Shown here piece by piece: positions 47,440-58,326 of a DNA stretch of 64,000 nucleotides. Source of the DNA: Sialis fuliginosa (Eukaryota; Arthropoda; Insecta; Megaloptera; Sialidae); assembly GCA_961205875.1 (NCBI GenBank), contig OY540810.1, positions 682,001 through 746,000 of the forward strand, given 5' to 3'. A program made the translations under genes and the position numbers. The notes under the pieces are model-generated. The model saw nothing but the letters and a program-made list of their open reading frames with translations, had not been told where the DNA came from and made no database searches. The first letter of the stretch is position 1, and every line of letters begins with the position of its first letter.

Positions 47440-47700
47440 TTCTTATACCATGTATATGAAATATACATTAGTATAAGTAAGTATAGTGAAGCCGATTTTT
47501 TTCGAACTCCGGATTTTGACGGAATTATTTATTTTGACCTTCCCTGAATCCATTCTGACTATTTTCGCCATGATGTCTGTGTGTCCGTCTGTCTGTCTGT
47601 CTGTAAGCGCTGTAACTCAAATACGACAAATCGTAGAAGGCTGATATTTTATATTTAAGATTAATTTTTGGCTGGGAAGAAAACGTCCTATTTTTGAAAA
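47440..47700 (+). mobile_element. Retroposon-like fragment with GTCTGTCTGTC tract
   Basis: GAACTCCGGATTTTGACGGA, CCCTGAATCCATTCTGACTA, TTTCGCCATGATGTCTGTG, then GTAAGCGCTGTAACTCAAAT. Reverse copy at 55360-55510. Resembles retroposon 3' regions; class not proven. Confidence 0.55.
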
Positions 47701-47985
47701 CGATCTTTCAACCGGATACGGATGTTTACCTACGTCGATTTTTTAATTTTTCGAATTACTCTGAAACAGTGCAAAATAGAGGAAAATGGTGAAGTTAAAA
47801 AATGTAGGTAATATCTATATCTATAATTTATGTTCTATTCATTTTTTTGTAAAAACGAATTTAAAAAAAAAAAAATATAATTCAAATGGTTCATAACAGA
47901 GGAGAAATATCTGCCATGAGTGTCATGGGACTTTCTTATACGTATTACAGAGATTGAACAGTGTGTGTATTTGCCGTAGGTAACA

Positions 47986-48369
47986 TGGGACTTTCTTATA
48001 CGTAATACTGAGAGTGAACTGTGTAGGTGAATCTAAATAATTACATAAAAAAATTCTTTCTGGTTAAATCATAAATGTTAGAAAAAAATGTATGGGGAAT
48101 AAATTATAGATAATAACATACTCGACATTTTTTATCTAAACATTTTTTTCTTATTTCAAAAATAATTCAAAAATCCAAAAATTTACAAAAGTAAACATCC
48201 GTTTTCAGTTATTACGTTAAAAAAAAATCACTTGTTATATAATGGAGAGAATAATATTATTACCTATATTATTCATTTTATTCTATCTTGTTAGTTTGTC
48301 TGAAATATTTTAATAAAATAAGAATCACGTTTACTTTTCACTGTTAGGATTACGTATAAGAAAGTCCCG
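47986..48369. mobile_element. MITE with GGGACTTTCTTATAC ends, second copy
   Basis: TGGGACTTTCTTATACGTAA to ACGTATAAGAAAGTCCCG; 384 bp, inverted relative to 38236-38609. A further single end lies directly to its left (about 47928-47984). Confidence 0.75.
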
Positions 48370-48740
48370 TGGTTCCCAAGGCAGATATTTTTTTACATAT
48401 TTTTAAGTAAGTAAATAACTTGAATTATGATTTAATTAATAAAACTGTAAGTAACTATCGTTTATGAAACCGATCAATTTAAGTTGGTGAGTTTTTTTTG
48501 CACCAAACTGTACGTAGATATTATTATTATGATACATAATAGTGTAGACGACATATTTATAGAAGCATTTTAGTCCAATTATTCTGATTCAGAGATTAAG
48601 AATTATTGCTTTTGGATTAGGACCGTTTAGACAGTTTAGACTTAAGAGGGTTACGTGTTTGTCTTAGCTGTTATTACACTTGGAATGTTACTTAATCTGT
48701 TTTTGAATATTAAATTGTTTCAAACATTTAACTAATTTTT

Positions 48741-48990
48741 GCTTCTTCGCAATATCGAAGATACGAGAAGCTTTGTGATCGTTTTTGATTAAGACAAAAA
48801 AATACTCTCCGTTTCACGTCAAGACAAACACTTTTCGTTCCGTGTCTGTCTGTCTGTCCGTCTGTCCCCTGAATCCTTGTAACACGTATAACTCATGAAC
48901 CACTGAACCGATATTATTGAAACTTGGTCGGATGGTTGGGTCTGGCTTGAGGACGGTCCCATTTCAAAATCATCAAAAAGGGGAGGGGTG
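48741..48990 (-). mobile_element. R1 repeat, 3' end only
   Basis: CTTCGCAATATCGAAGATAC, CGTGTCTGTCTGTCTG, ATGGTTGGGTCTGGCTTGAG, GGGGAGGGGTGAT. Stops abruptly near 48990. Confidence 0.75.
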
Positions 48991-49048
48991 ATGTACGTAG
49001 TTTTGCTTGCAGGTGAATATAAGAAAACAACATCAATAATTTCGAATC

Positions 49049-49205
49049 TTGGCTTCTGGGTGGAAGCCACGTGAATTTGGTCCTACAGTAGACATCTTCT
49101 GGGCTTTTCTAAAAGTTCTGAAGATGTCCACTGCAATGTGTGACGAAACGTTGGCCGATAATGTGGCCAAATCGACGCGGGTTACACCCAGAAGCCTAGA
49201 TCTAT
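49049..49205. repeat. Diverged relative of the 3163-3345 hairpin
   Basis: Inverted arms CTTGGCTTCTGGGTGGAAGC and GTTACACCCAGAAGCCTAG around CTGAAGATGTCCACTGCAAT and GTGTGACGAAACGTTGGCC. The left arm is shortened. It shows that the inverted arrangement is a family property. Confidence 0.75.
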
Positions 49206-49562
49206 AATATACGCTCTTTAATCGGTAACAAATGTTGCTTTTATAAATACATTTTATAAAATACATTTGTAATCAATGCAAAAAATTTCAGTACGATTAA
49301 AAAACTATTTTTTTCGGTTACTTCATTTTTCACAAGCTTTCTAGATCTTTTTAGATTTGTTGTTACTTTTTCTTAAAATTGCAAAAAGTATATATATTGA
49401 GAATAATTAATTGAAGCTCTGATAAAATTAATGATAGGTGTTAAAACTTAAAATAAATGCGTCAGAGACATTCTTTTTTAAAACAATCATTAATAAAGAT
49501 AAACTAAAATACAATAAAAACAATTGATCAATAAATAAAACATTAAAAAAACATCTGCCAAG

Positions 49563-50160
49563 TAAAGGTCTTCGGGCATTAGATAGTCTTAAAGATAATA
49601 GTGTAAGCTATATTTAAAAAAAACTGGAGTCTCCTCGATCGCGCCAAGCTGACATATTAACTATTCAACTTATTTGTTAAATTTTCAATTTAAATTTCTT
49701 AATAATAGCCCAAGGCGGTTACGAAGGTCTTCGGGCATTAGATAGTCTTAAAGATAATGATGTAAGCTATATTTAAAAAAAAAACTGGAGTCTCCTCGAT
49801 CGCGCCAAGCTGACATATTATCTATTCAACTAATTTGTTAAATTTTCAATTTAAATTTCTTAATAATAGCCGAAGGCGGTTACGAAGGTCTTCGGACATT
49901 AGATAGTCTTAAAGATAATAGTGTAAGCTATATTTAAAAAAAAAACTGGAGTCTCCTCGATCGCGCCAAGCTGACATATTAACTATTCAACTTATTTGTT
50001 AAATTTTCAATTTAAATTTCTTAATAACAGCCGAAAGAGGTTACGAAGGTCTTCGGGCATTAGATAGTCTTAAAGATAATAGTGTAAGCTATATTAAAAA
50101 AAAAAACTGGAGTCTCTTCGATCGCGCCAATCTGACATATTAACTATTCAACTTATTTGT
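49563..50160 (+). repeat. Satellite-like array, four ~160-bp units
   Basis: Units begin near 49565, 49725, 49885 and 50046 with AAGGTCTTCGGGCATTAGAT (one GGACATT). They continue TAGTCTTAAAGATAATAGTG and CTCCTCGATCGCGCCAAGCT. The four differ at few positions. An R1 head piece (AACATCTGCCAAGTAAA) adjoins the left edge. Confidence 0.92.
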
Positions 50161-50506
50161 CACGGCTAAGTAAACATCATTTTTGTTTGATTAATATCTG
50201 CACTGTTTATAAATTATTTTGTGGTTTTAAATTATCAATTTGCTCAGTTTTGTGTTACCAAAACTAAAACCGAGAAACGTTAGCGATGTAACAAGGATTT
50301 ATGAGTGTTTACATAGGCGTGACGTCACAAATGCAAGCGTTTTGGCGTCAAATTCAAAATTAATTTTAAAAAGAGTCAATTTTTGTGATTAAACCTTTAT
50401 TTTCTACAGAAATAAGTATTTTTTTGGAAATAGGAGGAGACAAGTAAATTAGGCTTCATGCCTATTGCCCGTCTAACTCCTACCGTAACTTCACTTTCAT
50501 TCTATA

Positions 50507-51310
50507 TACAGGGTGGGGCATTTAAGAACCATCGCATATTTGAAAAAAATGTTTCAACCAAAAAATGTTTGGTTGTAAGGGGATAATCGAATAGTAATAT
50601 TTATTTGCTATTTTAACGTGGCCTATAGTTTTTATTTAGTAATCTTATTTTACATGAAAAAATACGAATCTTTCATTGGAAACTTTTTTTTGAACAACCC
50701 AAGCTTTCCAAGGTATCTAACAAAATAATTCGAGATTTTGAATTTTCAAGAATTTTTTACTCAGAAACCATAAACTTTAGAAAAAAAGTACAAGATACAA
50801 AAAATGTTTATTTTGGTCTAATAAAATTATTTTAGATTTTTTTTAACATTTCGGAATTTTTTTGTGTTTTTGCTAAAATAAAATAAATAAAAAAAGTTTT
50901 TTAAAGTTTTAAATTTTTTTTAAATAATTCTCCATGCTTTATTAGACCAAAATAAATATTTTCTGTATCCTGTACTTTTTTTCTAAAGTTTGTGGTTTCT
51001 GAGTAAAAAATTCTTGAAAGTTCAAAATCTCGAATTATTTTGTTAGATACCTTGGAAAGCTTGGGTTGTTCAAAAAAAAGTTTCGTGTTTTTTCACGTAG
51101 AATTAGATTACTAAATAAAAATTCTAGGTTCCTATTTAAAAAAATGATGTGGACCTTCAAATATCCTTGAAGGCCACGTTAAAATAGCAAATAAATATTA
51201 CTATTCGATTACCCCCTTACAACCAAACATTTTTTGGTTGAAACATTTTTTTCAAATGTGCGATGGTTCTGAGATAATCAACTGTAACACTTTAAATGCC
51301 CCACCCTGTA
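50507..51310. mobile_element. Foldback element with TACAGGGTGGGGC ends, TA TSD
   Basis: 804 bp; ends TACAGGGTGGGGCATTTAA and complement. Arms mirror nearly to the centre near 50910 (CAACCAAAAAATGTTTGGTTG, ACCTTGGAAAGCTTGGGTTG and complement). Flanked by TA. Noncoding; probably mariner-like by ends. Confidence 0.85.
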
Positions 51311-51312
51311 TA

Positions 51313-51600
51313 TGATACAAAACCGCATATCAATGTTTACTCACTAAACACAACATGTTTGTGTACATTCGTTGTGAACCCCCGACCCCCAAACGGACAT
51401 GGGGTGGGTAATGTTTTGTCAATAAATTCATTGTAACGGGGGATATCACGAAATATACCTGCGCGACTTTTTGCAACAAACAAAGACTCGTAACTGTATT
51501 GGAAAACTTGATGCTATTAATTCTGCGCCATTAGTGATTAAACGGTTCTGTTAATTGATATAGTTTGCGGTCCAACGATTGCGCGTTTTGCGGTTCGATT
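51313..51600. other. CpG-containing unique stretch
   Basis: Between two MITEs. Less AT-rich, with CCCCGTTACAATG on the minus strand, CCTGCGCGACTTTTTGC and GATTGCGCGTTTTGCGGTTCG. Matches no repeat elsewhere in the window and has no coding frame. Could be a conserved noncoding or promoter-type segment; unproven. Confidence 0.35.
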
Positions 51601-51601
51601 T

Positions 51602-52116
51602 ATAAGGTAGTGGCACCAGTAATGGAAAATTTACAATTAAATATACTGAATTTGAAATATGTGTTGATATTTGATTACTGCAATTTCTGAATATTAATCT
51701 GTATTATACATTTAACTGTCTTACAGCGTGATTTGATCACATGAGGCCAATAGTTGTCAAAATGGTGGATATTTCAACTAATTATTAGTATAATTTATTT
51801 ATTAATTATTATATTATCATAGCAACTGCTTTACATTGTTTCAAATTTGACGATTCTTTCTTTTATATTTTTTGTGTCGTAGTACTTATCATTTTGTAAT
51901 CATTAGCAAGTGTCCATTACTGGAGAAAAAACATGAACAAAATAAAAGGCTATAATTTAAAAAACAAACTATATGGTAATTAAATTGATTAAATAAAGAG
52001 TTACTTGTTTTATTAGTAACATGAGTTTATAAGAATTACAAAAAAATAAGCCCATTAATAAAAAAAAAACACGAAAACTTGCTCTTATAGCGGCCATATC
52101 TGGTGCCTTTACCTTA
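51602..52116 (+). mobile_element. R2 palindromic MITE, complete
   Basis: ATAAGGTAGTGGCACCAGTA to TATCTGGTGCCTTTACCTTA. Full set of R2 blocks; slight internal deletion of the GAGCACGCAGTGATGG segment. Confidence 0.82.
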
Positions 52117-52242
52117 TATCGAATTGTGTGATTTTATGTGTTTGTTATATTATATAGTTAAAAGTGATTTTTTAAATGGAAAGAAATAATAAGTATTTTT
52201 TATTTGAATATAAGGTAATAAAATTTATTTAATCTATTAAAT

Positions 52243-52416
52243 CAGTGGTTCTTAAACTAGGGTCCGGTGAACTTTTGCCGGGGGTCCGTCAAACATGTTT
52301 GGAATAAATTAAAGTATTTTTACATTTCTATTTACCAATAATTAATTAGGGGTCTCCTGAAAAATAATTGTTCCAAAGGGAGTCTCTAGTAGACCATATA
52401 AGTTTAAGAACTGCTG
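52243..52416. mobile_element. Small hAT MITE with 8-bp TSD
   Basis: CAGTGGTTCTTAAACTAGGG and AGTTTAAGAACTGCTG, flanked by TATTAAAT (52235-52242) and TACTAAAT (52417-52424). 174 bp. The CAGTGGTTCT ends are classic for hAT MITEs. Confidence 0.8.
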
Positions 52417-52504
52417 TACTAAATTATGAATATTTGTTGGTATTTGAATGTTGTGAATATGGTTTCGATACGTCCAGTGGTTTAGGATTGATGAGATCAC
52501 ATAC

Positions 52505-53075
52505 ATACATAAGGTTCCGTAGAAAACTAGGAATCCTTATAGTTTCGCTCTGTCCGTCTATAATAATTGTATTTCTATTAAGACGGATGTAGATGTATGA
52601 TCCAAAAACAGAAATGATATTTATTTTATTATTATTATTTATCAGAGCCCCCCCGCTCTATTTTCTAAACTATCGATATAACAAATCTGAAAAAATTCTA
52701 TATTGTAGCTTTTAATTAGAACTTTCAGTGAAAATTACAACGAACACTGTCAAACAATTTTTCGACCACATTTTTTTCACTTTACCCCCCATTGAGTGAA
52801 GTGTTTTTAGATAGGTCTACTAAAATGCAACAAAAAATGTTTTAGGACCTTCTGATTTTAACCCTTCAGTCATGAAGTGGTTATCAGAAAAAAAATCTGA
52901 GAAATTTCCAGAATGTAGTTTTTAATTAGTACTAATGAAAATTATAACGAACACTGTAGCAAAAATAGTAAATGAAAAATTTTAAAATAACTCTTTTTTA
53001 TAAATCGTAGTGAGAATGACTACGGAACCCTATCATGTGCGTGCCCAACACACACTTGGCGGTTTTATTTTATAT
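52505..53075 (+). mobile_element. Retroposon 3' region
   Basis: AAGGTTCCGTAGAAAACTAG, TTCGCTCTGTCCGTCT, then GACTACGGAACCCTATCATG and GTGCCCAACACACACTTGGC. Same tail as at 41770-42200. No reverse transcriptase frame remains. Confidence 0.6.
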
Positions 53076-53427
53076 ATAACATTATAAAATGTATTCCAAG
53101 TTAATTAAGACATAAGAAATTTAACATGGGGACAATTAGAAATGTTGTAGTAACCTTTGGTCAAATTTAACGATGTGTGATTGGTGCATTTTGAAATGCC
53201 GCCTCGAAACTTACTGATAAATTTTAAATAAATCAATAGTATTTTGTTTTCAACTTTAATGAAATTAAAATAAACATCCTAGATAAAATTATAATAATAT
53301 TTTTGACAGATATAAAGAAAACAAAATACTAATGACTATTTTATTAAATTTTGTGGCGGCATTTCATCGTTAAATTTGGTTACTACAACATTTTTAATTG
53401 TCCCCATGTTAAATTTCCTATGTCTTA

Positions 53428-54316
53428 GGGGGGGTGGGGGGTAAGGTTTTAAAATGCATTTTTTTTAAATTTTTTTCTGAATGTACAACATGTCGAGAGT
53501 ATTGTGTCAAAATTTCAAGTAAATCGGAATAAAACTAACGAAGATACAGCGTTTCAAGCGACCGACCCTCATGCTCGATTTTTATATGGACAAACTGCAC
53601 GTACAAGTAAAGAGGGTAGAACCCAACTTAGGCAAAAGCAAAAAGATGCATTGGACATCCTGAATGACAGTGTTTCACTGTATGAAGCTGGCATTGATGA
53701 TTCTGTGTAATTATAAAAAATTATACCCTTTTATTGATGCTTAATTTTGGATGTTCGAGTATAATAAACTTTAAATCGATTTTCTCGCAAATGTCGTTTT
53801 TGAAGTTTGTGAACATTATAACTCAAAATCTACTTGACCGATCCTTTTGAAATTTTAAACACTATTTCTACACATAAATCAACAGGTAATCAGAGAGAGT
53901 TTTTTTTTTTACCATTTTTTTCCATTTTATAATAAAAAATTCACCGAAATTTTTAGCGAAAATCACGTTTTTCACTTTCAAATGCTGCCAAAAATAATTA
54001 AATCGAAAAAAAAAAAACTCTCTCTGACTACCTAGGGAAACAAATCACCTTTCAAGCACATTTCGATTTTTTTGTTTTACATGATCCGGTAACGAGTTAT
54101 GGTGTTCACCGCATAACAACTTTTTTTCGAGGCGCCTCCAGAGATTTGCTGTCATGGACTTATTTTTTGATATTTTTAATTGAAAATTTTTCCAAAGATA
54201 CTTTAGATGTCATACTATAAAATAAATAAACCAACATTATTCATATCTTCAAAAAAAATCATGAAAATATGCCTTTTTTTCGCCTTTAAAACCTTACCCC
54301 CCCCCCCCCCCCCCCC
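53428..54316. mobile_element. Nested poly-G/poly-C tipped element, TTA TSD
   Basis: Left GGGGGGGTGGGGGGTAAGG then TTTTAAA; right TTTAAAACCTTACCCCC with a long C run. Flanked by TTA (53425-53427, 54317-54319); the relative at 42223 has a single TTA at the empty site. The interior has inverted blocks (AAAACTCTCTCTGACTACCT against CAGAGAGAGTTTTTTTTTTT). PIF/Harbinger-like by TSD. Confidence 0.8.
53504..53710 (+). pseudogene. Coding-like fragment carried by the nested element
   Basis: A 68-codon open frame whose second half (about residues 22-68) has richer composition and non-AT-driven codons: HARFLYGQTARTSKEG, then RQKQKDALDILNDSVSLYEA and GIDDSV before TAA. It looks like the C-terminal end of a real protein, possibly the last exon of an ancestral transposase or a captured host exon. 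Upstream GCGTTTCAAG could be an acceptor remnant. I do not recognise the family and infer no function. Confidence 0.4.
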
Positions 54317-54756
54317 TTAATCAACTTGGAATATACTGTATAAGATTAGAAAATCGATGAAAAGTATTAAATTAATTATATTTGCACGGTGGCAAAAATA
54401 TTAACTGCCTTGTTTAATATATCTGTATTCAAATCATTTATTTTTGATAAAGTCAAAGGTCGAATCTGCATCTTTTAGTAATCCAGTGACTGAATAATAA
54501 TTTGTCGTCTTTTTGTCTGTACGTGATAATTTTGTTTGTCCTTACAACGTAAATTATCCTTAGCCTTGAATGTGTGTGTGTGTGTCTGTGCGTGGCACGC
54601 GCGAGGCATTGTGGGTGTTGGTGATCCGGTCGCAGATTTGAGACGTATTTTAGACACTACGTCGAACTTAAACTGGATTAACGCATTTATGTACCTACTT
54701 AAGTACAGTTATATGTATAGAAATGTAGAATATAAAGTTTTTATAACCTATTTTTT

Positions 54757-55035
54757 GTAGAGTATTAAATTTCCTATAATATGGGTCTACAACGTTTGTT
54801 GTAAAATATTCCCATACAAAGATTTATCTCAATTTGCTTTAAAAAATCGTCGTTTTTTAAAAAAAAATAATATTTACTTTGACATATTTCGAACTAATAT
54901 TTTTTAGTAAAATTGTATAAAAATTAAATGGTTAACCAATTCCAGGTAATTTATCTGAACACTTATTAATTAAAACTGTTGAATAATTAACTACCTTTGG
55001 TGAATTTAGCACGAGGAAGCACTGTGCATTTACTG
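54757..55035 (-). mobile_element. R1 repeat, head and middle
   Basis: TTTGTAGAGTATTAAATTTC, AACGTTTGTTGTAAAATATT, TGGTTAACCAATTCCAGG and CACGAGGAAGCACTGTGCAT. The 3' half is missing, as in 29608-29905. Confidence 0.75.
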
Positions 55036-55299
55036 TTAGTAATGTCATAAACCTTCGAAATCAATTATTCTAGTCTCTAGAACAAAACAAAAGTATTTTT
55101 TTGTTGACAACTGGGAAACAATAAAAAGGCATAACCTTGTTCTACTTCAGTTTGACAACCACTGGAATATTTATTATGATTTAAGTGAACGAACTAACTG
55201 ACCACACTCGAAGGCTTAAGGTCTCTATACACCACTTAATTTGACATCCAATTTGCAGGGGCAATCTACAGGGTCCCTGTATAGGCATATAATTAAAAA

Positions 55300-55510
55300 T
55301 ATCTGCCTTGGGAACCACGGGACTTTCTTATACGTAATCCTAACAGTGAATTGTATAGGTATTTGAGTTACAGCGCTTACAGACAGACAGACACACAGAC
55401 GTTATGGCGAAAATAGTCAGAATGGATTCAGGGAAGGTCAAAATAGATAATTCCGACAAAATCCGGAGTTCGAAAAAACTATACTATATGTATATTTCAT
55501 ATACATGATA
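55300..55510 (-). mobile_element. Retroposon-like fragment, reverse copy
   Basis: CGGGACTTTCTTATACGTAA, then GAGTTACAGCGCTTACAGAC, CAGACACACAGACG, GTCAGAATGGATTCAGGGA and AAATCCGGAGTTCGAAAAA; reverse of 47440-47700 joined to a GGGACTTTC end. Confidence 0.55.
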
Positions 55511-55904
55511 TAAGAAAGTAAAAACACTACTTTACCCCCACTCTACCTCCATACAAATCGGCCCTGCAGATTTGATGGTGTGTAGAGGCCTTTACACTTC
55601 ATATTTCACTACTTAATATTACAAACATGACACTTGTACAAAAAATAATTCGGCGGTGACAATTTCAGATAAAATTATGTCAAGTTCAATTTAAACGTGT
55701 GTTTTTGTAATTATTTCTTTATCGCCATAATCATTCATCCTTTTGGTTGTCTTCCGCGAAGCTATTTCGAGGTTGGTATCACTTGTTTACAAGTTATCTT
55801 GAGCGTGATGCGAATTTTGGTTTTGCGAAGGCCGGATCTTTAAAATTAAGTATTTTTTGAAATTGATTTTTACTTTCCATGTAGAGAATAAAATATAGTG
55901 ATCC

Positions 55905-56644
55905 CATAGACATAGAGAATGGACAGTGCATTCTGTATTAACACAATGGTGTAACATCTATTCAAAAAGTGAGAGAGAGATGCAGTGTAGTTTGGAATAT
56001 ATCTATCTCTTTTTCTAAGAATCTGATTGGTAGTATTTCTGTCAGATATATTTTTGTATATCTATCTTGTGATTTTTGTGCAATAAGTTTTTTATTAGAA
56101 AAGTAAATAAACATACCATAATGGTTCATATTTCATCGAGGAAATAAAAAAAAAACATCAATTGATCTGATAGAAATTTGCAAAATTATGAACGGATATT
56201 CCGGGAAAATAATATTTTTTCTACCAAAAATATTAAATATATATTAATAAAAAATAGTTTTAAATCAATTCCCATGTGGTTGCTTACTACAAAATTATGA
56301 GGTGGATTGCTACACTTACAAACAAGATTTACTTAACAAAATTTTAAATATTTTTTTCGATATTAGGTTATATTACGAAGCTACGAAAAAGGAAGTACAA
56401 GATATTAAAATTGGGTTAAAAAATTCGAAACTTATCAATAATTAAAATTTTTTTATAACGTTAATTATTTTTTGTTTTTTAACCTCATACATCTATGAAT
56501 ATTTTTAATGTTCGGGGCCAAGAATTAAATAATTACACTCCTGTTTAGAAAAAGGACAAGTATATTCCAAACCTGTTTCTATCTCTTTCTTTTGACACGG
56601 CTCTGTTTTCGAGTCAGATGTGTGGTCCATTCTCTATGTCTATG
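55905..56644. mobile_element. 740-bp TIR element (CATAGACATAGAGAATGGAC)
   Basis: The 20-bp end CATAGACATAGAGAATGGAC is repeated exactly in inverse at 56625-56644. Interior AT-rich and noncoding. Distantly like the 18424-18677 MITE in its ends and TCTATCTCTTTT blocks. Confidence 0.75.
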
Positions 56645-57145
56645 AATAAAACCACTGTTTGACACCATATTATCATATCATGTCTTCATAACAGAAGAGT
56701 AGGTTAAGTTAAAAGTGCATTATCACCTCCCACACTATTACCAACACAATAAAGATAAAAAGAATCCCCCCAAGGTTACTATGTACAATCGTATACGTTA
56801 TTTATTATTACACATCACAAATTAGCCCAAATTCGACAGTAATGTAATGTTACAGATTAATGTAGGCACCATATTTGAGGATGTATATATTTACAGTTAT
56901 TTCTTAAATCGGCAAGGAAATGTCAGCCAAGGACAAGCTTTTCTACATCTTCCAAGTGCAATTAAATCTATTTTTTTATTATAACATCCTTATCTGGATA
57001 ATTTTTTGGATACGTATAATTACTAAATTTAAACAGTTTTTGACTGTTCATAAAAAAGAACTTCCGTTGCTGTTCTTTGGAAAAAATATCTGCTATGGGA
57101 GTCATGGGACTTTCTTATACGTAATACTGACAGTGAACAGTGTTA

Positions 57146-57945
57146 TGTAACACCTTAAATTCAAGCTTTTACTTTTTTAAATTCTTATATAAATATTTAT
57201 ATAGTGACTAAATGATTCTACGTCTTATTTTCTTGTATTTTAGTCGAAATTTGTAAGACGAGTTGAAGTTCACTGCAGGAAATTTCACTAAAAAATTAAA
57301 AAAAATTTATTTCGTTAAAAGTATGTTTATTGTATAGAAAATGACGTGAAAAGTTGACTGTTTCAAACCGCAGATCTGTATCTCGAACCGTTCTCGAGAT
57401 ATAGCCTCTCAAAGTTTTAGTTTTGTCAAATTTTTGGAGAAAAAAGGCCATAATTTTTGAACGCGTGGTCGGAATTGATTTTAGTTGACGGATTTGGAAT
57501 CAGCGTGTCAAAATCTATATAATGACATGTAAAATACCTTAAAACTCGAAAAAAAAAAATTCACGAAAAATCGAAAAAATTCAAAGGGGTATACCTTAAA
57601 AAAATGTCGATTTTTCGCGAAATTTTTTTCCCCGAATTTTAAAGTATTATACATGTCATTATATAGATTTTGACACGCTGATTCCAAATCCGTCAACTAA
57701 AATCAATTCCGACCACGCGTTCAAAAGTTATGGCCATTTTTCTTCAAAATTTTGAAAAAACTGAAACTTTGAGAGGCTATATCTCGAGAACGGTTTGAGA
57801 TACAGACCTGCGGTTTGAAACAAACAACTTTTCACGTCATTTTCTATACAATAAACATACTTTTAACGAAATCAAAAATTCAAAATTTTTTAGTGAAATT
57901 TCTTGCAGTGAACTTCAACTCGTCATACAAATATTGCATTTTACT
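57146..57945. mobile_element. hAT foldback interior, second copy without ends
   Basis: Matches 35160-35945: TTCAAGCTTTTACTTTTTTA, AAGTTGACTGTTTCAAACCG, TTTGGAATCAGCGTGTCAAA and complements, with arms meeting near 57570. The CAGTGGCG ends are absent. Confidence 0.8.
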
Positions 57946-58326
57946 ACTTTAAAATCCGATAAATTATTTCATTTAATTAATTTATACAGAGTTATAAAAC
58001 TATAGGTGCATTTTTATACTAACATACATATTTTACGATTAATTATTTGAGGTAAATATTGCGATATTAATATTAATATATACTGTATTAAGTTAGGCTT
58101 AAAGTTATTAAACTTTGTACTTGCTAAGTAAACTTAAACTTCTTGTTTTAATTGTTTCGACTTTGTGAGAGGGACAATAGATCAACCTCTCTATTGTCAA
58201 CAAAATAGTTTAGTATAAACTATAAACTATTTTAAATATTGTCTGTTGCTAAGTTCACATAGCCCCATCATCGTCCCCTTTCGAAATCCTACAAATTTCA
58301 TCTGACTTTTTACCTAATTTATATGA

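Larger units (their letters stand above)
53088..54340. mobile_element. Palindromic TA-type MITE, split by nested element
   Basis: Relative of 42223-42613 with ATGTATTCCAAGTTAATTAA, ACATGGGGACAATTAGAA and right end TCAACTTGGAATATACTGTA. Its right arm is interrupted after CCTATGTCTTA by an 889-bp element (53428-54316). Confidence 0.8.

Noticed and set aside
49120-49175. Hammerhead-ribozyme-like core in the hairpin family (CTGAAGA ... GAAA with a possible GTCCAC/GTGTGAC stem).
   Set aside because: The CUGANGA and GAAA boxes and a stem II can be drawn, but I could not pair a stem III leading to a UH cleavage site, and the 3163-3345 copy has GAGA instead of GAAA. An Infernal search with the Rfam hammerhead models would decide.
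54570-54600. TG dinucleotide run with a small open frame on each strand.
   Set aside because: Simple microsatellite; the frames are a by-product.
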